Below the pieces are notes generated by a model, which ran no database searches, was not told the origin of the DNA, and was given only the letters and a program-made list of their open reading frames with translations. Shown piece by piece: positions 11,101-22,600 of a stretch of DNA of 64,000 bases. Location of the stretch: NCBI GenBank assembly GCA_949775045.1, contig OX459097.1, forward strand, positions 6,899,685 through 6,963,684. Direction: 5' to 3'. The DNA is from Metridium senile. Taxonomy: Eukaryota > Cnidaria > Anthozoa > Actiniaria > Metridiidae. The translations under genes were made by a program, and so were the position numbers. How positions within the stretch are numbered: position 1 is the first letter of the stretch; each line of letters starts with the position of its first letter.

Positions 11101-14100
11101 TGTTGGTAGAACTTATAATTCTTGAGGCGTTTAATTCCATTTCAAAATAACTTTTTGTTTTGTTTTATGATTTGCCATGACTACTTTTTAATAAATCTAA
11201 TACGATGAAAAGGTTTAACATTTTCTATCCGGAATCCTAACTAACTTTGGAAAATAAAAGAAGGTAAAAAGCGGCCGTAAAACGACTGTTCAGCCAAAAC
11301 ACTTTTTCAAGGCGTTATCAAAAGCAAAATAAGCTTAATGACTTAAAAATAAAAGGGATAATAATAAGGCTATTCACACTATCGTTTTGGAATCGTATTT
11401 TCCATCAAAAACATTTCTGAACACTTTTTTGTCTGAACCTAAGAAAAAGCAGTGGAATTTATTACATTTTTTTTACTTACATTAAATCAATTTCCACTCA
11501 TGAATTGTCCATTAACATGCTTTTATCGGACTTTTTTCAATGAGAAATCTCCGTCCCTCGTGTAAATGACAAACTTTCCTTTCGTGCGTTGCGTTACATG
11601 ATGGCGTCATCTACATCGATAGCCAATGAGGTTTTTGACATTATGTCAATCAAAAAGAGAGCGAGAAATATCTTACATTATACTGGCTTTTCCAGGGCTT
11701 TGTTTTGATTCTCTCTCCGCGCGCTGAATCTCCGAAAGGTTATATTTTTCGATGAAAAATGCTATATAAATTACAATAAACAGTAAGTTGTATAATAAAT
11801 CCCTTATTAGATATTTTCTTGGGTATTACGGGCTGGCATTTTACTCATTGCTTGCTGATTAAACGTACGCAACTCGTAAAATATCAGCACGTATATTATA
11901 CCCAAGAAAATATCTAATAAGTGGTATTTACATGCACATATTGATGTTGTAAGAAAAAATTAAACTGGGAGCTCCGCTATTAGGTATTACCTAATTTGTA
12001 TATTAGCAGTAAACAAAACAACAATCTACTCTGTTGATGTTTACGGTACAATATAAATACTATAAATATGTCAATATAAACGTTGTAAATATGTAAAGCT
12101 TGTTGACTGATATCTATATACAAATTATTATAGCAGTAAACAAAACAACAATCTACTCTGTTGATGTTTACGGTTCAATATATTAATGTTGTAAATATAT
12201 GTAAAGCTTGTTGACTGATATCTATATACAAACTTTTATAGAAGTAAAAAAAACAACAATCTATGCCTATCATCGACACAAAGTTTTTTCATCAAAAAAG
12301 GATTTTAAAAACAAGTTTATAGATAAACTATCAATGGATATTACTTTTCTGTAAGTAGAAAATTGTAGTAAATGTAACTATGCTGTAATGGCCATGGAGT
12401 TGTTGTCGTTTTAATTTTATGCGTTTTTTCAGTCTTTTCAAATCAAGGTGACAAGTTCTATTTTTGGCGCGTTTCAGCAATGCCAAGGCACCTTTTTGCT
12501 TCAAAAGCAAGACAAAACGCTGAGAAAAATCAAGATTTTGAGCTTCAAATTGACAAAAACATTATTTGAACTAGACCTTAATAGAATGGTAACTATGTAT
12601 TAAAAGGAAAAAAGGAAATTTTAAAGCATTTCTTTGTAAAAAACAACATTTTTATCGTATTGGATTTAAACTTACTAAAAAGTAGTCATGGCAAATCTTC
12701 AAAACAAAACAAAAAATTATTTTCAAGTGGAATTAAAAGCCTCAAGAATAAGTTCTACCAACACAAGATCGATTTGAAAAGACAAGGATTTTAAAACAAG
12801 GTTTTTTATTATGAAAAACTTTGTGTAAAACATCATTTTCGACTTTGAAGTAAAAACTACTAAAAAAAGCTCGTTTAGTAAGCATAAAATAGTCAATATT
12901 GTTAAATAAACAGAAGTTATTCAACCAATTTAAATTGTGTTTGTATTTCAATTTATCTTTGATGTTTTCTGTTTATGAGGTTTAAAAAGTACATAAATAA
13001 ACACCTTTCAATCGACCAAAGTACAATTTACACATGCACAAACATCGTTTCATGTACGGTTTTTATCTCAAAAAGTAAATAAAATGGAGATAAACCTTTT
13101 CTCTTTTCTTTCTATAATAAAACAGAGAACGGATTTTTCCTTTTTTAGGCTTAATTATTGCAAGTTTTGAGGTGTTTTTTTTTTTTTTTTCACGCTCGGT
13201 ATATCAAATTAAGACAGTTTTTTTTTCTTTCAAAAACTTGAAACAAATAATAATCTTGAAACTTTATCGGTGATTATTTTCCTGAGGTTTTCTTCTCTTC
13301 AATGACATTGATCATATTTTGACGAATAAATGTATGTACTTGAATTTTGATGGTTTAAACATTCTTCATAGTTCAACTGCCAAGCTTGAAAATCCTTCAA
13401 TAAACTGTGCCGAGGGAAGATTTGAAGACAGTTTTCATAACAAACAAGGTCGCTTCTTTATCAATTTTTTTTTTTGAATTGCTGTAGTCTTTTAATATTC
13501 TTCCACGAAGGTATCCACAAACAGGTTTTCTTGATCTTTTGGAATCAGTCTTTTCTGCTTTTCTTTAGTATAATTTCTTCGTTTTTGTGTCCTTCGAGTT
13601 TATGTTCTTCTTCGGTCAAAACTCTCTTTGTTCTTCGAAGTTCATCTTTCTCCGTTGTTATTTTGTATTAATGTAAGCTCTGCTATTTAGTTGTTGTTTG
13701 TTTGACTTTTTTGTTCTTCGAAGTTCATCTTTGTCCGTTGTTATTTTGTATTAATGTAAGCTCTGCTATTTTGTTGTTGTTTGTTTGACTTTTTTGTCGA
13801 TAAATTAAAAGAACAACTTTGCTTTGTTGATCTAGCGCTATTTGGCGCGCGCGTCACTTTCATTCCCGCCGAAATATAACAACCAATCAGCATCGCGATG
13901 GGCGCGGACGTCGGACGTCGGACGTCGGACGTCGGACGTCGGACGTACGCTTGGGATTCCTGTGTGAAAACCATCGAAAATCGACTCGATGCATTACCAT
14001 TTTTTCTGAAGTATGGTGCTCCGCGCGGGAGCTCCGCTAATATAGTGGGAGCTTGATAGCATTGTCTCGGATGATGCCTCTAGTAAAGGTCAATGATGAA

Positions 14101-17100
14101 AGATTAAAACTGAGACCTTTACAAGTGTCATAGGTACATATTAAAGCCCCAGGTACATCCAAGATGCATTGCGCGCTTCGATGATTTTCTCACATACGGA
14201 AAATAGCAATATTTGTGAAGAAAAGTAATATCCAATTTTATCTTTTTCCATCGTTCGTTATAAAAGTTAATTTTCATATTTAAAAAAAATATATATATAA
14301 GTTAATATCTAATCAAGCTTTCTGGGATAATATTTCAGTCGTTGCGGCCTTTTTTATACTTATATTTGATGTAAATGTCGACCCGACGTCGTGGAAGGTC
14401 CGTCGTCTTCCCGGGCGACCTAAATGTCTATAAAGGATCAGAAGCTCTATGTTCGACCTATTCAGGGAGATAAAAAATCGCACTTGGCTTCGAAAGAAAC
14501 GCCGATAGTGTATTTGTGGAAGTCCTACTGCATCGTGTCAACGTTGATACAAGGAATGGAGACTCAACTGCTGTTATAATCCGAAATACGTGAGTCATAG
14601 TGAAATGGTTTTTTAAACAACACTCGAGAAAGCCATCAAAATGAAACAGTATATTCTTGAATGTATTGATGTTTATGTAATCATTTTTTGAACCGTATGC
14701 ATTCACGTCGTCATCCTGACCTTCTGCAGTAATATCCATGGACATTAACGTATCGGATTCCATGCATAATATCATTTTTTTATAGTACACGAAACGACAA
14801 ACACTTCGAAATCTTCGAACTTGACAGCCTGAATCAAACAACGGGAAAAACCCGTGAGTAGCCCGCATTGCGGGATCGGTTTTCTAACCAATTAGAGAGC
14901 GACTTTTAACAATAAATATTTTCAAAACATAAACAAACGGCTGCAATGCACCTTGGATGCAAGAGGGCCTTTAAAGAACACACGTACCTTTATCATAAAG
15001 ACACACGTACCTTTATCATAAAGACACATGTGTTTTTATATAATGTACCTATGGCAGTGTTTTATGGGGTATAAAGGTCATGCATGTGACCAAATTGGAA
15101 TGCCCCGATTGGACTAATAGCTCATGAATTATTAATGAGTTTTTTAATCTCATATAATGATAATAATAATAATAATAATAATAATGGTTTATTGGATGTT
15201 CCACTAGGTGGCTCTTATACAACCAAGTCTAACTAAAAAGAATAAATCTACTATCTAAAATATGTACAATATCAATAAGATAAAAAAATATTAGAATGGA
15301 ATATATACAAAACAATACTTATATACTATAATTATATAAAGAAATTTGGTAATCCCACCCTGAAATCCCACCCCGTTTTACATTCCCAACCCAACCTAGT
15401 TAATAAAATGTGTTTTCCCCCAATCCGACCTATAGCTAGTTCCTATGTGTAATCTATTTTAAAAGTCTTTCACTAGATAAATTGAAAAGATAGTTTTTCA
15501 CTTCTTTGGTAAATGTTCTAAAGTTGATACAGTTTCTTATAGTCTTTGGTAGTTTGTTAAAGGCTTCAGCGGCGCTGTCTTGAAAGGTTCCTTTGATCAA
15601 AGGAATTGTTAGCTTTGTTTCACTAGATGATCGCAATGTTCTGACATTAGTGTACTTCTCTAATTGTACATATTTAGGCCAGTGTTCGTAATATAGTGCT
15701 TTAAATGTTGTGTTGAGAATGTGTAGTTATCTTCGTTCTAAAAGAGGAGTAGTAATGATATATTGTAACTGAGGTAAGAGACAGGTCATCACGCTTCCAT
15801 CGCACATTATGACATTGTGCTACTCCTCTGTAGCTGTTCTAGAACTTAATAATCAAAATATAGTATGATACTTTTTATTCCTATCAAAATTATGTTTTCC
15901 TGCAGAGGTCATCATAGGTATCTGGATTGCTGGCATGTTACTTGAGGAGGTCAAACAATTTGTACGCCAAGGAAGACAGCGCTACTTGTCTCAATGGTGG
16001 CGTGTCCTTGCAGCCTGTGTTGTCATGTGCTTCTTTATTACTGGAGTCCTCTGGATCTCTGACTTTGCCATTCTTGCCAAGTCCAAAGGAAGTGTCAGAA
16101 TAAATAACACAGACATCAACAACTTCCAAGATGATGTTGTTCGACAAACTCTCAGGCTTTCTTCAAACAGTTTCTACGCTTTGGGAGTTTTGCTGACGTT
16201 CTTCCAGATTTCACATAACTTCCAAGTAAGATCATAGTTGTATAATTTATTTTTCTTGCTTGTGAGTATATCACACCTATGATACGCAGGTTGACTTAAA
16301 CTGTTTCCATGTACCAAAATACATATTTCCCCCCCGACATTCTTTTTACTTTGAGGCTTTTCTTACGCTGATCCATTTTAGAGCCATAAAAATATATAAA
16401 TTTACTATAAGAATCAGTAAAAAATCAGCGTTCAAGTCTCACACTATTAATAGTTAAAGCTATCCTTATCCCTGTTATTAGTTAGAGGTTTCTGAAAATC
16501 TCTTATTCTTTAATAAGAAAGTAATAACATACACACACGGATTTTTGTTGTAATGTAATTTCACTGAAAATAACTAAATACTGATTTTGTCCCAAAGGTC
16601 AGTTACTTTTTGGGACCACTCCATCTCTCCATGATGAATATGGCAAGTGATGTCATCAAGTTTATTTTCATCTTCGGGATGGCCTATCTAGCATTTGCCG
16701 TTGGATTAAGGGAGTTGTATTCTTGGTACGTGGTTACCGCAAGAGCTGAAGCACTGGCCTCAAATATAACTACTGAGAATCATCCTTTTGAAGCGTAAGT
16801 ATAGATAACTTGTAATACCAATTGGCCTTTTCCAAAACGAGCAAAGGACTGGGTAATAGCTTACCTAATTAATGTAATCAAGAAATGAATCTGACCAAGA
16901 TACAGCCTCATAAAAATGCCTAAAAATAGAAGGAAATGTATGATTTGGAAGGACGCCTGTCCTTCCAATCCATACATTCCTTTGTAATTTTGGGCAGTTT
17001 TGAATAGTTGTAACTCACTCAACATCCAACTAAATGCACCAAATCTCAGGAATCTTTCATATCTTGATCTCCTCTTTGATAAAATTTCTTAGTTACATTA

Positions 17101-19413
17101 ATTAGGGAAACTAGTATCCAGTTCTCTACTCGTTTTGGTATTGGCCAATACCAATTGAATATGCTCGTTGAAAATTGAACATTGCTGGGAATCCATTTCA
17201 ATGGATGGACTCCTACTCCTCCTTTTACTGGAAACCTTCGTATTCTCATTTAGTTTCATTCTATTGTTTACCTTGGAGTCTTTTCTTGTAATTATTGCTA
17301 ATGAATTACCTAGAATGTGTCTGGTACAAGTTTCTACTGCAGCAATCCTGGTTAACGTACAGATCCCCATAAGGGACATGCATAATTATAATTTCTAGCA
17401 TTTTGGTCTAGTTTCTGGTCTTTGTTAATGCCAGGCTAGAAATTTATATATAAAGATTATTGCGCCGGAATGCACTTGTAAATTGTGTGAGCCAATGCGT
17501 TTGCTAAGGTTATTTCATTTTTTTCCGAAAGATTTTGGATGTTTTATTTGTATAAGTGTATTAGGAAGACATTGCGAATAAACTTGTAAATGATGAGAAG
17601 CAATACGTTTGCTCGGGATGCATATGAGTTTTTGTTTTATTCTGATCTTCTCTAAAATATTGTGGTGTGTTTTATTCCAGCCTTGATGGGAGTTTCCGTC
17701 ATCTTTTCTGGGCTCTTTTTGGTTTAACAGAGTACAACGTATTTGAAACAAACATTCGATTTGATCGCTTCAACGTTATACAGATCACTGGTGAATTGAT
17801 GTTTGCACTTTATTGTGTGACTTCAGTCTTGATTGCACTGAATCTTCTCATTGCAATGTTGACCAGCACGTTCCATAAAATTGGGGTAAGTAACGAAAAG
17901 AACAGTGAATTTGTCAGGGGCGGATCCAGAGATTTGTCAGGGTGGTGTCCCAATTGCAAATGAAGGGCTCTTGATGTTGGTGTTTGCTTGTTACTGTGTC
18001 GGCTCAATCCTGACTGCACTGAATCTTCTAACTGCAATGTTGACCAACACATTCCACAAAATTGGTGTAAGTAACAAGAAAAATACTGAATGTGCTTTAA
18101 AACTGGCAGGTCAATCAGTATCTACTATATACGCATAAACTCTGGAGAAACTATCAGTTTATTATTACAGTGGTACCTCTATTAAGCGGTCACCCGCTGA
18201 ATAGAGGTAAAGAATAGTTTTAGGAATAGATTTGGGACTTTTTATTGTGGCCACCTAATAGAGGGTGACCGCTTAATGGGTGACCACTTAATAGAGGTAC
18301 CACTATATTGATTATGTCTCGTTATTTATTGCTATTAGGGTGATCGTGACACAAGATTCAAAGTGGCTCGAACCCAAATTCTGATGCAGTACGTCAACCA
18401 AGGGAGTGTAGCTCCAGCCCCGATGAACCTGATTCCATTCAAGTATTTCTACAACTTGATATCTAACGGGGTAATCAATAAATGTTTAATTAATAATCTG
18501 TTTTAAAAACCACTGTTTCGAGTTTTGTATTGCAGAGCTGCCTTATTCTTGATATCATGTGATTTATTCATTTGTCCTAAGCATAGTCCGGTGGCAAGGA
18601 GTGCGTATATGAAACAATAGAAATACCACACGTTTTGTGACTATTCTTTGAGAAATTTATCAACATTCGAGGCTTTGGATGCGCAATCTAGAGCTCGGGA
18701 ATGGGCTTTCTTGTTATTTTTTGTGCCTTTCTGTGTTGATTTGAACTAATTAACTAAAGCAAAAATTCTAAATGGTCTCACCCTAGCAGGAACAGCATGT
18801 AGAAACTGCGAGGGACATCACATGTGAAATTTGGAAGATATATGAGACTAGTATTTTGTGTCCTAAAAAATAAAGGACACGCAAAATTAAAAGTATAGTA
18901 CAGGAAATATTGTAAGAAAAATGAAATGTCTATAACTTATGGTTTTATTTACACTTTTTAAAACTTTACAGTGCAAACAGTGTGTGTCATTTTTTGGAAA
19001 CCATGAAAAACGCCCCCCAACTCAACACCACATGGTAAGTGAATATTTAAGGGGATGTTTATATGAAGGCGAGTTGTCCCTGCTAGCCGGGATAACTCTA
19101 TTGTTTTGAGTCCCCCGGGGATTACAAAACAAAAGAGTTATCCCGGCTAGATGGACAACTCGCTTTCATATAAACAGCCCCTATAAAGTATCTTGAAATG
19201 TACTCCCTATTTAAGACCAAAAGTTAAACACTATATCCAGCGACACATATATACCCAAAGTAAAGATAATATATTGCTCTCTTGCCCTTCCAACCAGGGA
19301 ATTCACTCGGGCTTGTTTATTTACAGAGAAATCAAGTGATGAGAACCATTCTTCACAGATATCTCACCCATCGAAAGATCCAGTCAGTTAAACAAGAAAT
19401 GGATACATCTTAA
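5126..19413 (+). CDS. TRPC-like cation channel (TRPC-A), 9 coding exons
   Basis: Exons: 5126-5942, 6479-6564, 8360-8663, 15906-16225, 16598-16794, 17681-17885, 18339-18470, 18972-19034, 19327-19413. All have GT..AG borders and the frame is kept throughout, giving 736 aa. Residues about 25-200 are ankyrin repeats; HRKYCECEEC is the TRPC zinc site; KQFIAHRFSQ is the pre-S1 elbow; S1-S4 are in exons 3-4; GPLHLSMMNM is the S4-S5 linker; LDGSFRHLFWALFGL is the pore helix with the LFW motif; S6 ends FHKIG; RDTRFKVARTQILMQYVN takes the place of the TRP box. The length fits the family. The start at 5126 (ATCATGG) matches the paralog; an in-frame Met at 5102 is an alternative. It probably forms a Ca2+-permeable plasma-membrane channel. 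It converges with TRPC-B, with 261 bp between stop codons. Odd: a 7.2-kb intron full of repeats and a second partial pore/S6 exon copy after exon 6. Confidence 0.9.
6201..6478 (+). repeat. 80-bp tandem array ending at a splice acceptor
   Basis: Copies begin with caaccttggtaataaagtat at 6201, 6281, 6361 and 6443. The units are 80, 80, 82 and a final partial 36 bp that ends in the TRPC-A exon-2 acceptor (attgatag). TRPC-X has a single copy at the matching place. The array therefore duplicates acceptor-proximal intron sequence. Confidence 0.9.
7788..7944. repeat. hairpin MITE, 157 bp
   Basis: Starts gcaggaaaatatataat and ends with its complement attatatattttcctgc. The arms (about 70 bp) both contain gattggctgttgacc-like sequence and ccaatgg. 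Non-coding, in TRPC-A intron 2. Confidence 0.8.
9004..9113. repeat. hairpin inverted repeat, 110 bp
   Basis: Arms of about 48 bp around a GC-rich loop (agcgcgtagcg). Ends read gtatataaaaaacgagcagc and gctgcgagttttttatata. In TRPC-A intron 3; no coding potential. Confidence 0.75.
9279..9349 (+). repeat. 71-bp inverted repeat, left copy (mate at 11933-12003)
   Basis: This stretch and its mate at 11933-12003 are near-perfect reverse complements. Both contain taatagcggagctcccagtttaa. The GCGGAGCTCCC core is shared with the ends of the larger 9623-14037 element, so the two belong to related families. Confidence 0.85.
9826..10316 (+). repeat. direct duplication of about 230 bp within the left arm
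   Basis: 9826-10053 and 10085-10316 are nearly identical (cagagcttacattaatac, ccaaaagatcaagaaaacc in both). The right arm near 13545-13800 has its own shorter internal duplication of the same sequence, so the arms expanded independently. Confidence 0.85.
11800..11925. repeat. hairpin inside the central part of the foldback element
   Basis: cccttattagatattttcttgggtat and its complement atacccaagaaaatatctaataag face each other around a loop of about 75 bp. Confidence 0.7.
11933..12003 (-). repeat. 71-bp inverted repeat, right copy (mate at 9279-9349)
   Basis: Reverse complement of 9279-9349, including ggagctccgctattaggtat. See the left copy. Confidence 0.85.
12003..12265 (+). repeat. tandem repeat of about 115-130 bp, two and a bit copies
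   Basis: The pattern agcagtaaacaaaacaacaatct ... ttgatgtttacggttcaatat ... gtaaagcttgttgactgatatc repeats at about 12005, 12132 and (partial) 12240. A fragment of the same unit occurs at about 9560-9622, directly before the left end of the large foldback element. Confidence 0.8.
13906..13947 (+). repeat. GGACGTC heptamer array, 6 units
   Basis: Six head-to-tail GGACGTC units in the right arm. The left arm has only a single related site (gtacgtctgatgtccgc near 9732), so the array grew after the arms formed. Confidence 0.95.
14145..14970. mobile_element. 826-bp TTAA-flanked element, piggyBac-like MITE
   Basis: TTAA at 14141-14144 and 14971-14974. The inner ends are similar inverted repeats: AGCCCCAGGTACATCCAAGATG on the left and, read inward from the right, AGGCCCTCTTGCATCCAAGG. 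TTAA target sites are the mark of the piggyBac superfamily. A 136-codon minus-strand frame at 14458-14868 lies inside, but it resembles no transposase I know and I do not call it a gene. Confidence 0.65.
15163..15725 (-). mobile_element. fragment of a LINE, C-terminal end of the reverse-transcriptase ORF
   Basis: Minus-strand frame ending at 15454 reads ...FQDSAAEAFNKLPKTIRNC...FTKEVKNYLF. This is the usual end of animal LINE ORF2 proteins (AP.xWNxLPxxIR...FKxxLKxYLF). Upstream codons back to about 15700 fit too, and an (ATT)n tract at 15155-15183 lies where the element's 3' tail should be. The polymerase core is missing, so this is a dead 5'-truncated copy. Confidence 0.65.
17899..18067 (+). 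pseudogene. partial duplicate of TRPC-A pore/S6 exon
   Basis: Right after exon 6 (17681-17885), the sequence from about 17970 to 18067 repeats the second half of that exon: CYCVGSILTALNLL, AMLTNTFHKIG, then a gtaagtaac donor identical to that of exon 6. The pore helix half is missing and the first part is replaced by unrelated sequence. It cannot replace exon 6. A possible acceptor (aaatgaag) at about 17969 would allow it to be added, but that would put two S6 helices in a row. Most likely a dead duplicate. Confidence 0.7.
18168..18305. mobile_element. MITE family P, copy 2
   Basis: Starts CAGTGGTACCTCTATTAAGC after TA and ends agaggtaccacta. In the TRPC-A intron directly before exon 7 (18339), about 30 bp from its acceptor. 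Confidence 0.85.
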
Positions 19414-19674
19414 AACATAGCTGGATGAATACTATTCAGAGCATCGAGTGACTTGATTTGACTTATGTTTATTCACACGTATAATTACATTTACAATAAT
19501 GATATTACAAATAGTAAAATACGATTACATTTAAAAAAAAATATACTATGTGTAGAGTTACAGATAAGGAGGAGTTGCCATTTGTATATGTTGTAAAATA
19601 ATAATAAAAAAATTTCAATTATTCCTAGTTGTGTTCTAAATTACGCAGTGGAAATGAAATACTTTTGTATATGT

Positions 19675-22600
19675 TTATAAAGTGCTAGTTTGTCTGTGAT
19701 TTTGTTGTACGGCACCAAATAACTCTCCTGATGCGATTTCATCCTCATCCCTCTCCAGGAAGTATCTCTGTATAAGAAGTCTCATTACTCGGTTTCTCTA
19801 AAAAATGAAAAAAGGATATAAATAATCTCACAACGATGCCGGACCCTTTTATTCGACTTTTATATAGATATTTACACTAACAGTGTCTCCAAATTATATA
19901 CTAATTAAAACGTTTAAGGAAGCGACAAAAGCCGGCGTAAGTTTAGTCTTCATTCAGATAATATCAATCAGTATGAGGGGGGGTGTAAGGGTTTGCGGTG
20001 ATGCAGTTTCGCGTTATTTTTGTTGCGGTTTTACGTTTTTTTTTTTTTCATTCATAACTGCAGTTTTGCGGTGTCGCAAATCTTGCGGTTGCTGTTTTTA
20101 ACAAATTTTGGTCGGTTTTTGTCGATTTGTTTGTGCGGTTTTGCGGTTTCCAATACCCCCTTACGCCTCCCTCCAGTATCAATCATTGAACAAGCCGGAC
20201 AAAGTGAGCGGCTTTCGGAGCGAGAGATCACGAGTCCACTCCCTATTGGCCCCACACTTGTTTAAATACCCGAAAAAATGTAGGCCATAATTCAGTAATT
20301 TACTTTGTAACGTTTTTCTTTATATTATGTTTTATATGGATGTCTAGATTATAGGTGTAATTCCACCTGTTAGACAGTCCACAACTCTGTTGAAAGTGTA
20401 ATTTATTTACAAAATTCGCCACACTACGTAAGGCAGGGAAACCCCACAGAGAGGATCTGCAGTAACGGGTTCCCAAGGACTATTTATTATTCCCGGTAAT
20501 AAATAAATAAAACGGAGCATGACCAGGTGATCTCGCTTCGAAGTGCGCAATGGATTGTTTGTCAAAACGAACAGTTCCAAAATGGCGCCCCGAGACAGCA
20601 ACGATTTTGGTTACTTATGATACTTTTTAACTGGAACACTCACCCTGTCTTCATTATGTTTGATAGCACTATCGTTAAAATTCGGCATTGCACATGTGGT
20701 ACACTGCAAAGTCAAAAAACATATATTTGACATAAGCTAATTCTAATTCTGGCAAGTAGTTATAAGATAAAAAAAAAACTAAAATCGTGCCAACTACTTT
20801 TGACAAAGATTGAATGTATAATTGTTTTAACAAAGTGCATATCGCCAAAACGAATTCGATCAGTCATTAATCATAAGTCCTTCAGTTAATCGATCCTGTC
20901 CGTCTTTGTCTGTCTATTGGTCTGTCGGTCTTTGTCGGTCTGTCGATCAGTCTGTTTGATGTGTTTCTCTTACCAAGCTATAGATATATCTTGCCGTGGC
21001 TTTAAAGGGAATTAGGTTGAAAGGAGCTGACACAACACTTCCTCTGTTCACATACTGCATCAAGATTTGAGTTCGAGCAACTTTAAATGTGACGTCTTGA
21101 TGTTGCTAAAAGAAATACATAAGTATTTCAAACGATACAATTGTTTTGTGTAGGAGATCAAACAATCTCAGGGAACAGACATTGCAGCAGACTGTCCAAT
21201 GTATCTTGGAAAGTTCTGAAAGTATTGGCCATGATTTGCATTTGGACAAAAGTAAAGTTAACCATGTTGATGAAGATAATAGTTCTGATTGTAACGATGA
21301 AATGTTTGTGAGAGTTTTAATTGTTTGTGCAGTAACACGGTATGATGAAGATGGTAGTGGAGGTGGTGGTGATGGTGGTAGTGTCGGTAAAGGTGAAGAG
21401 TTTTATGATGGCAATGGTGGTAAGATGATGATGATGATGGTGTTGGTGCATATAGTGGTGAAGTTGATTGTAATGATGATCAGATAATAGTGGTCATGTT
21501 AATGGTGATGGTTATGGTGTTTGTGGTGATAGTAATGGCGGTGATGGTGGTAGTGATCAGATAATAGTAATGGTGGTGGTGGTGGTGGTGGTGGTGTAGT
21601 GATAGTGATGGTGGTGGTGATGATGGTGGTGGTGCACGAGATGGTGGTGGTGGTAGTGGTGGTGGTGATTATGGTGGTGGTGCACGAGATGTTGATGGTG
21701 ACGGTGGTGGTGGTGATTATCATAATTTTCAAAAGTTTCAGATATATTTTTAGAGGCTTACACTGACTTTCTGGAAAGTATTTGATAGCATAGCAATGAG
21801 AACGTTCAAAGCGACCAGCATGGCAGACACGATGTATGCAGCAAACATGATATAACCAGTTACTTCAGTTATTTGAAAACCATCAGCTGTTTTAAACAAA
21901 ATAGGATCCGTCAGACCAAAGAGAGCCCAGAAAAGATGGCTGAATGTTCCTTCGGCCCTAGACAATAAGGATACAATTTACAACTTTGTTTTGCACATGT
22001 TCAAAACTTGGAAAAAACATTTGCAATGGAACTGGGAAATGCATTTATTGAGAGATAAAGCTATCAAATGATTTGATGTAATAGATTGATCTGGCTTCTC
22101 AAACAAATCACTATACAAAACATTTTGAATTTTTTCACAAATAATTAGTGATCAACATATGAGCAAAACATCAATACGAATTCATTATTAGCTTATTTGG
22201 TAATGCACTAGAATTGCACGCCAGCTGTTCCCGGTTAGAGTCACAGGACGTCCAATATAGAATATAAATAAAATGTTAAGCAAATAGTCGGGTAGGTAGG
22301 TAAATAAACTGGAAAGACAGTTAAGGGTTTGTTAGTGTTTGTCCTTGATTATACACTGAGGGAATTCCTATTCATGACAAGCAAAGTAATTCAGCTTTCA
22401 TATGAAAAAAAAAACATGTCAAAGATTATCAAATAAATTTATATAAAACACGAAAAATGTTGGATGTTTTTTTGCGCACATATTTATGCTGTATATATAA
22501 TCTAAGTCTTTGTTTTTTTTCTACGTAGTAAGAATGATTGTTAAACTTGACAAGAAAATACAATGTCCATATCCTTAAATATTCTTGTGTAATGTCAATT

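Larger units (their letters stand above)
9623..14037. mobile_element. 4.4-kb non-coding element with about 1.4-kb inverted arms
   Basis: Ends are GCGGAGCTCCCGCGCGG (9623) and its complement CCGCGCGGGAGCTCCGC (to 14037), both next to TA. The left arm (9623 to about 11205) and right arm (about 12652-14037) are reverse complements over nearly their full length, including the A-tract at 10646, matched by a T-tract near 13166. Differences between the arms are local duplications. I see no transposase or other long open frame, so it is a giant foldback element. The ends interleave with the 9279/12003 pair, which suggests nested insertion or rearrangement. It fills most of TRPC-A intron 3. Confidence 0.8.

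Noticed and set aside
21146..21732. Open frames with GGGDGG or TTTTITT repeats
   Set aside because: Low-complexity GGT/GAT tract; the N-terminal part of the plus frame is antisense to TRPC-B intron.
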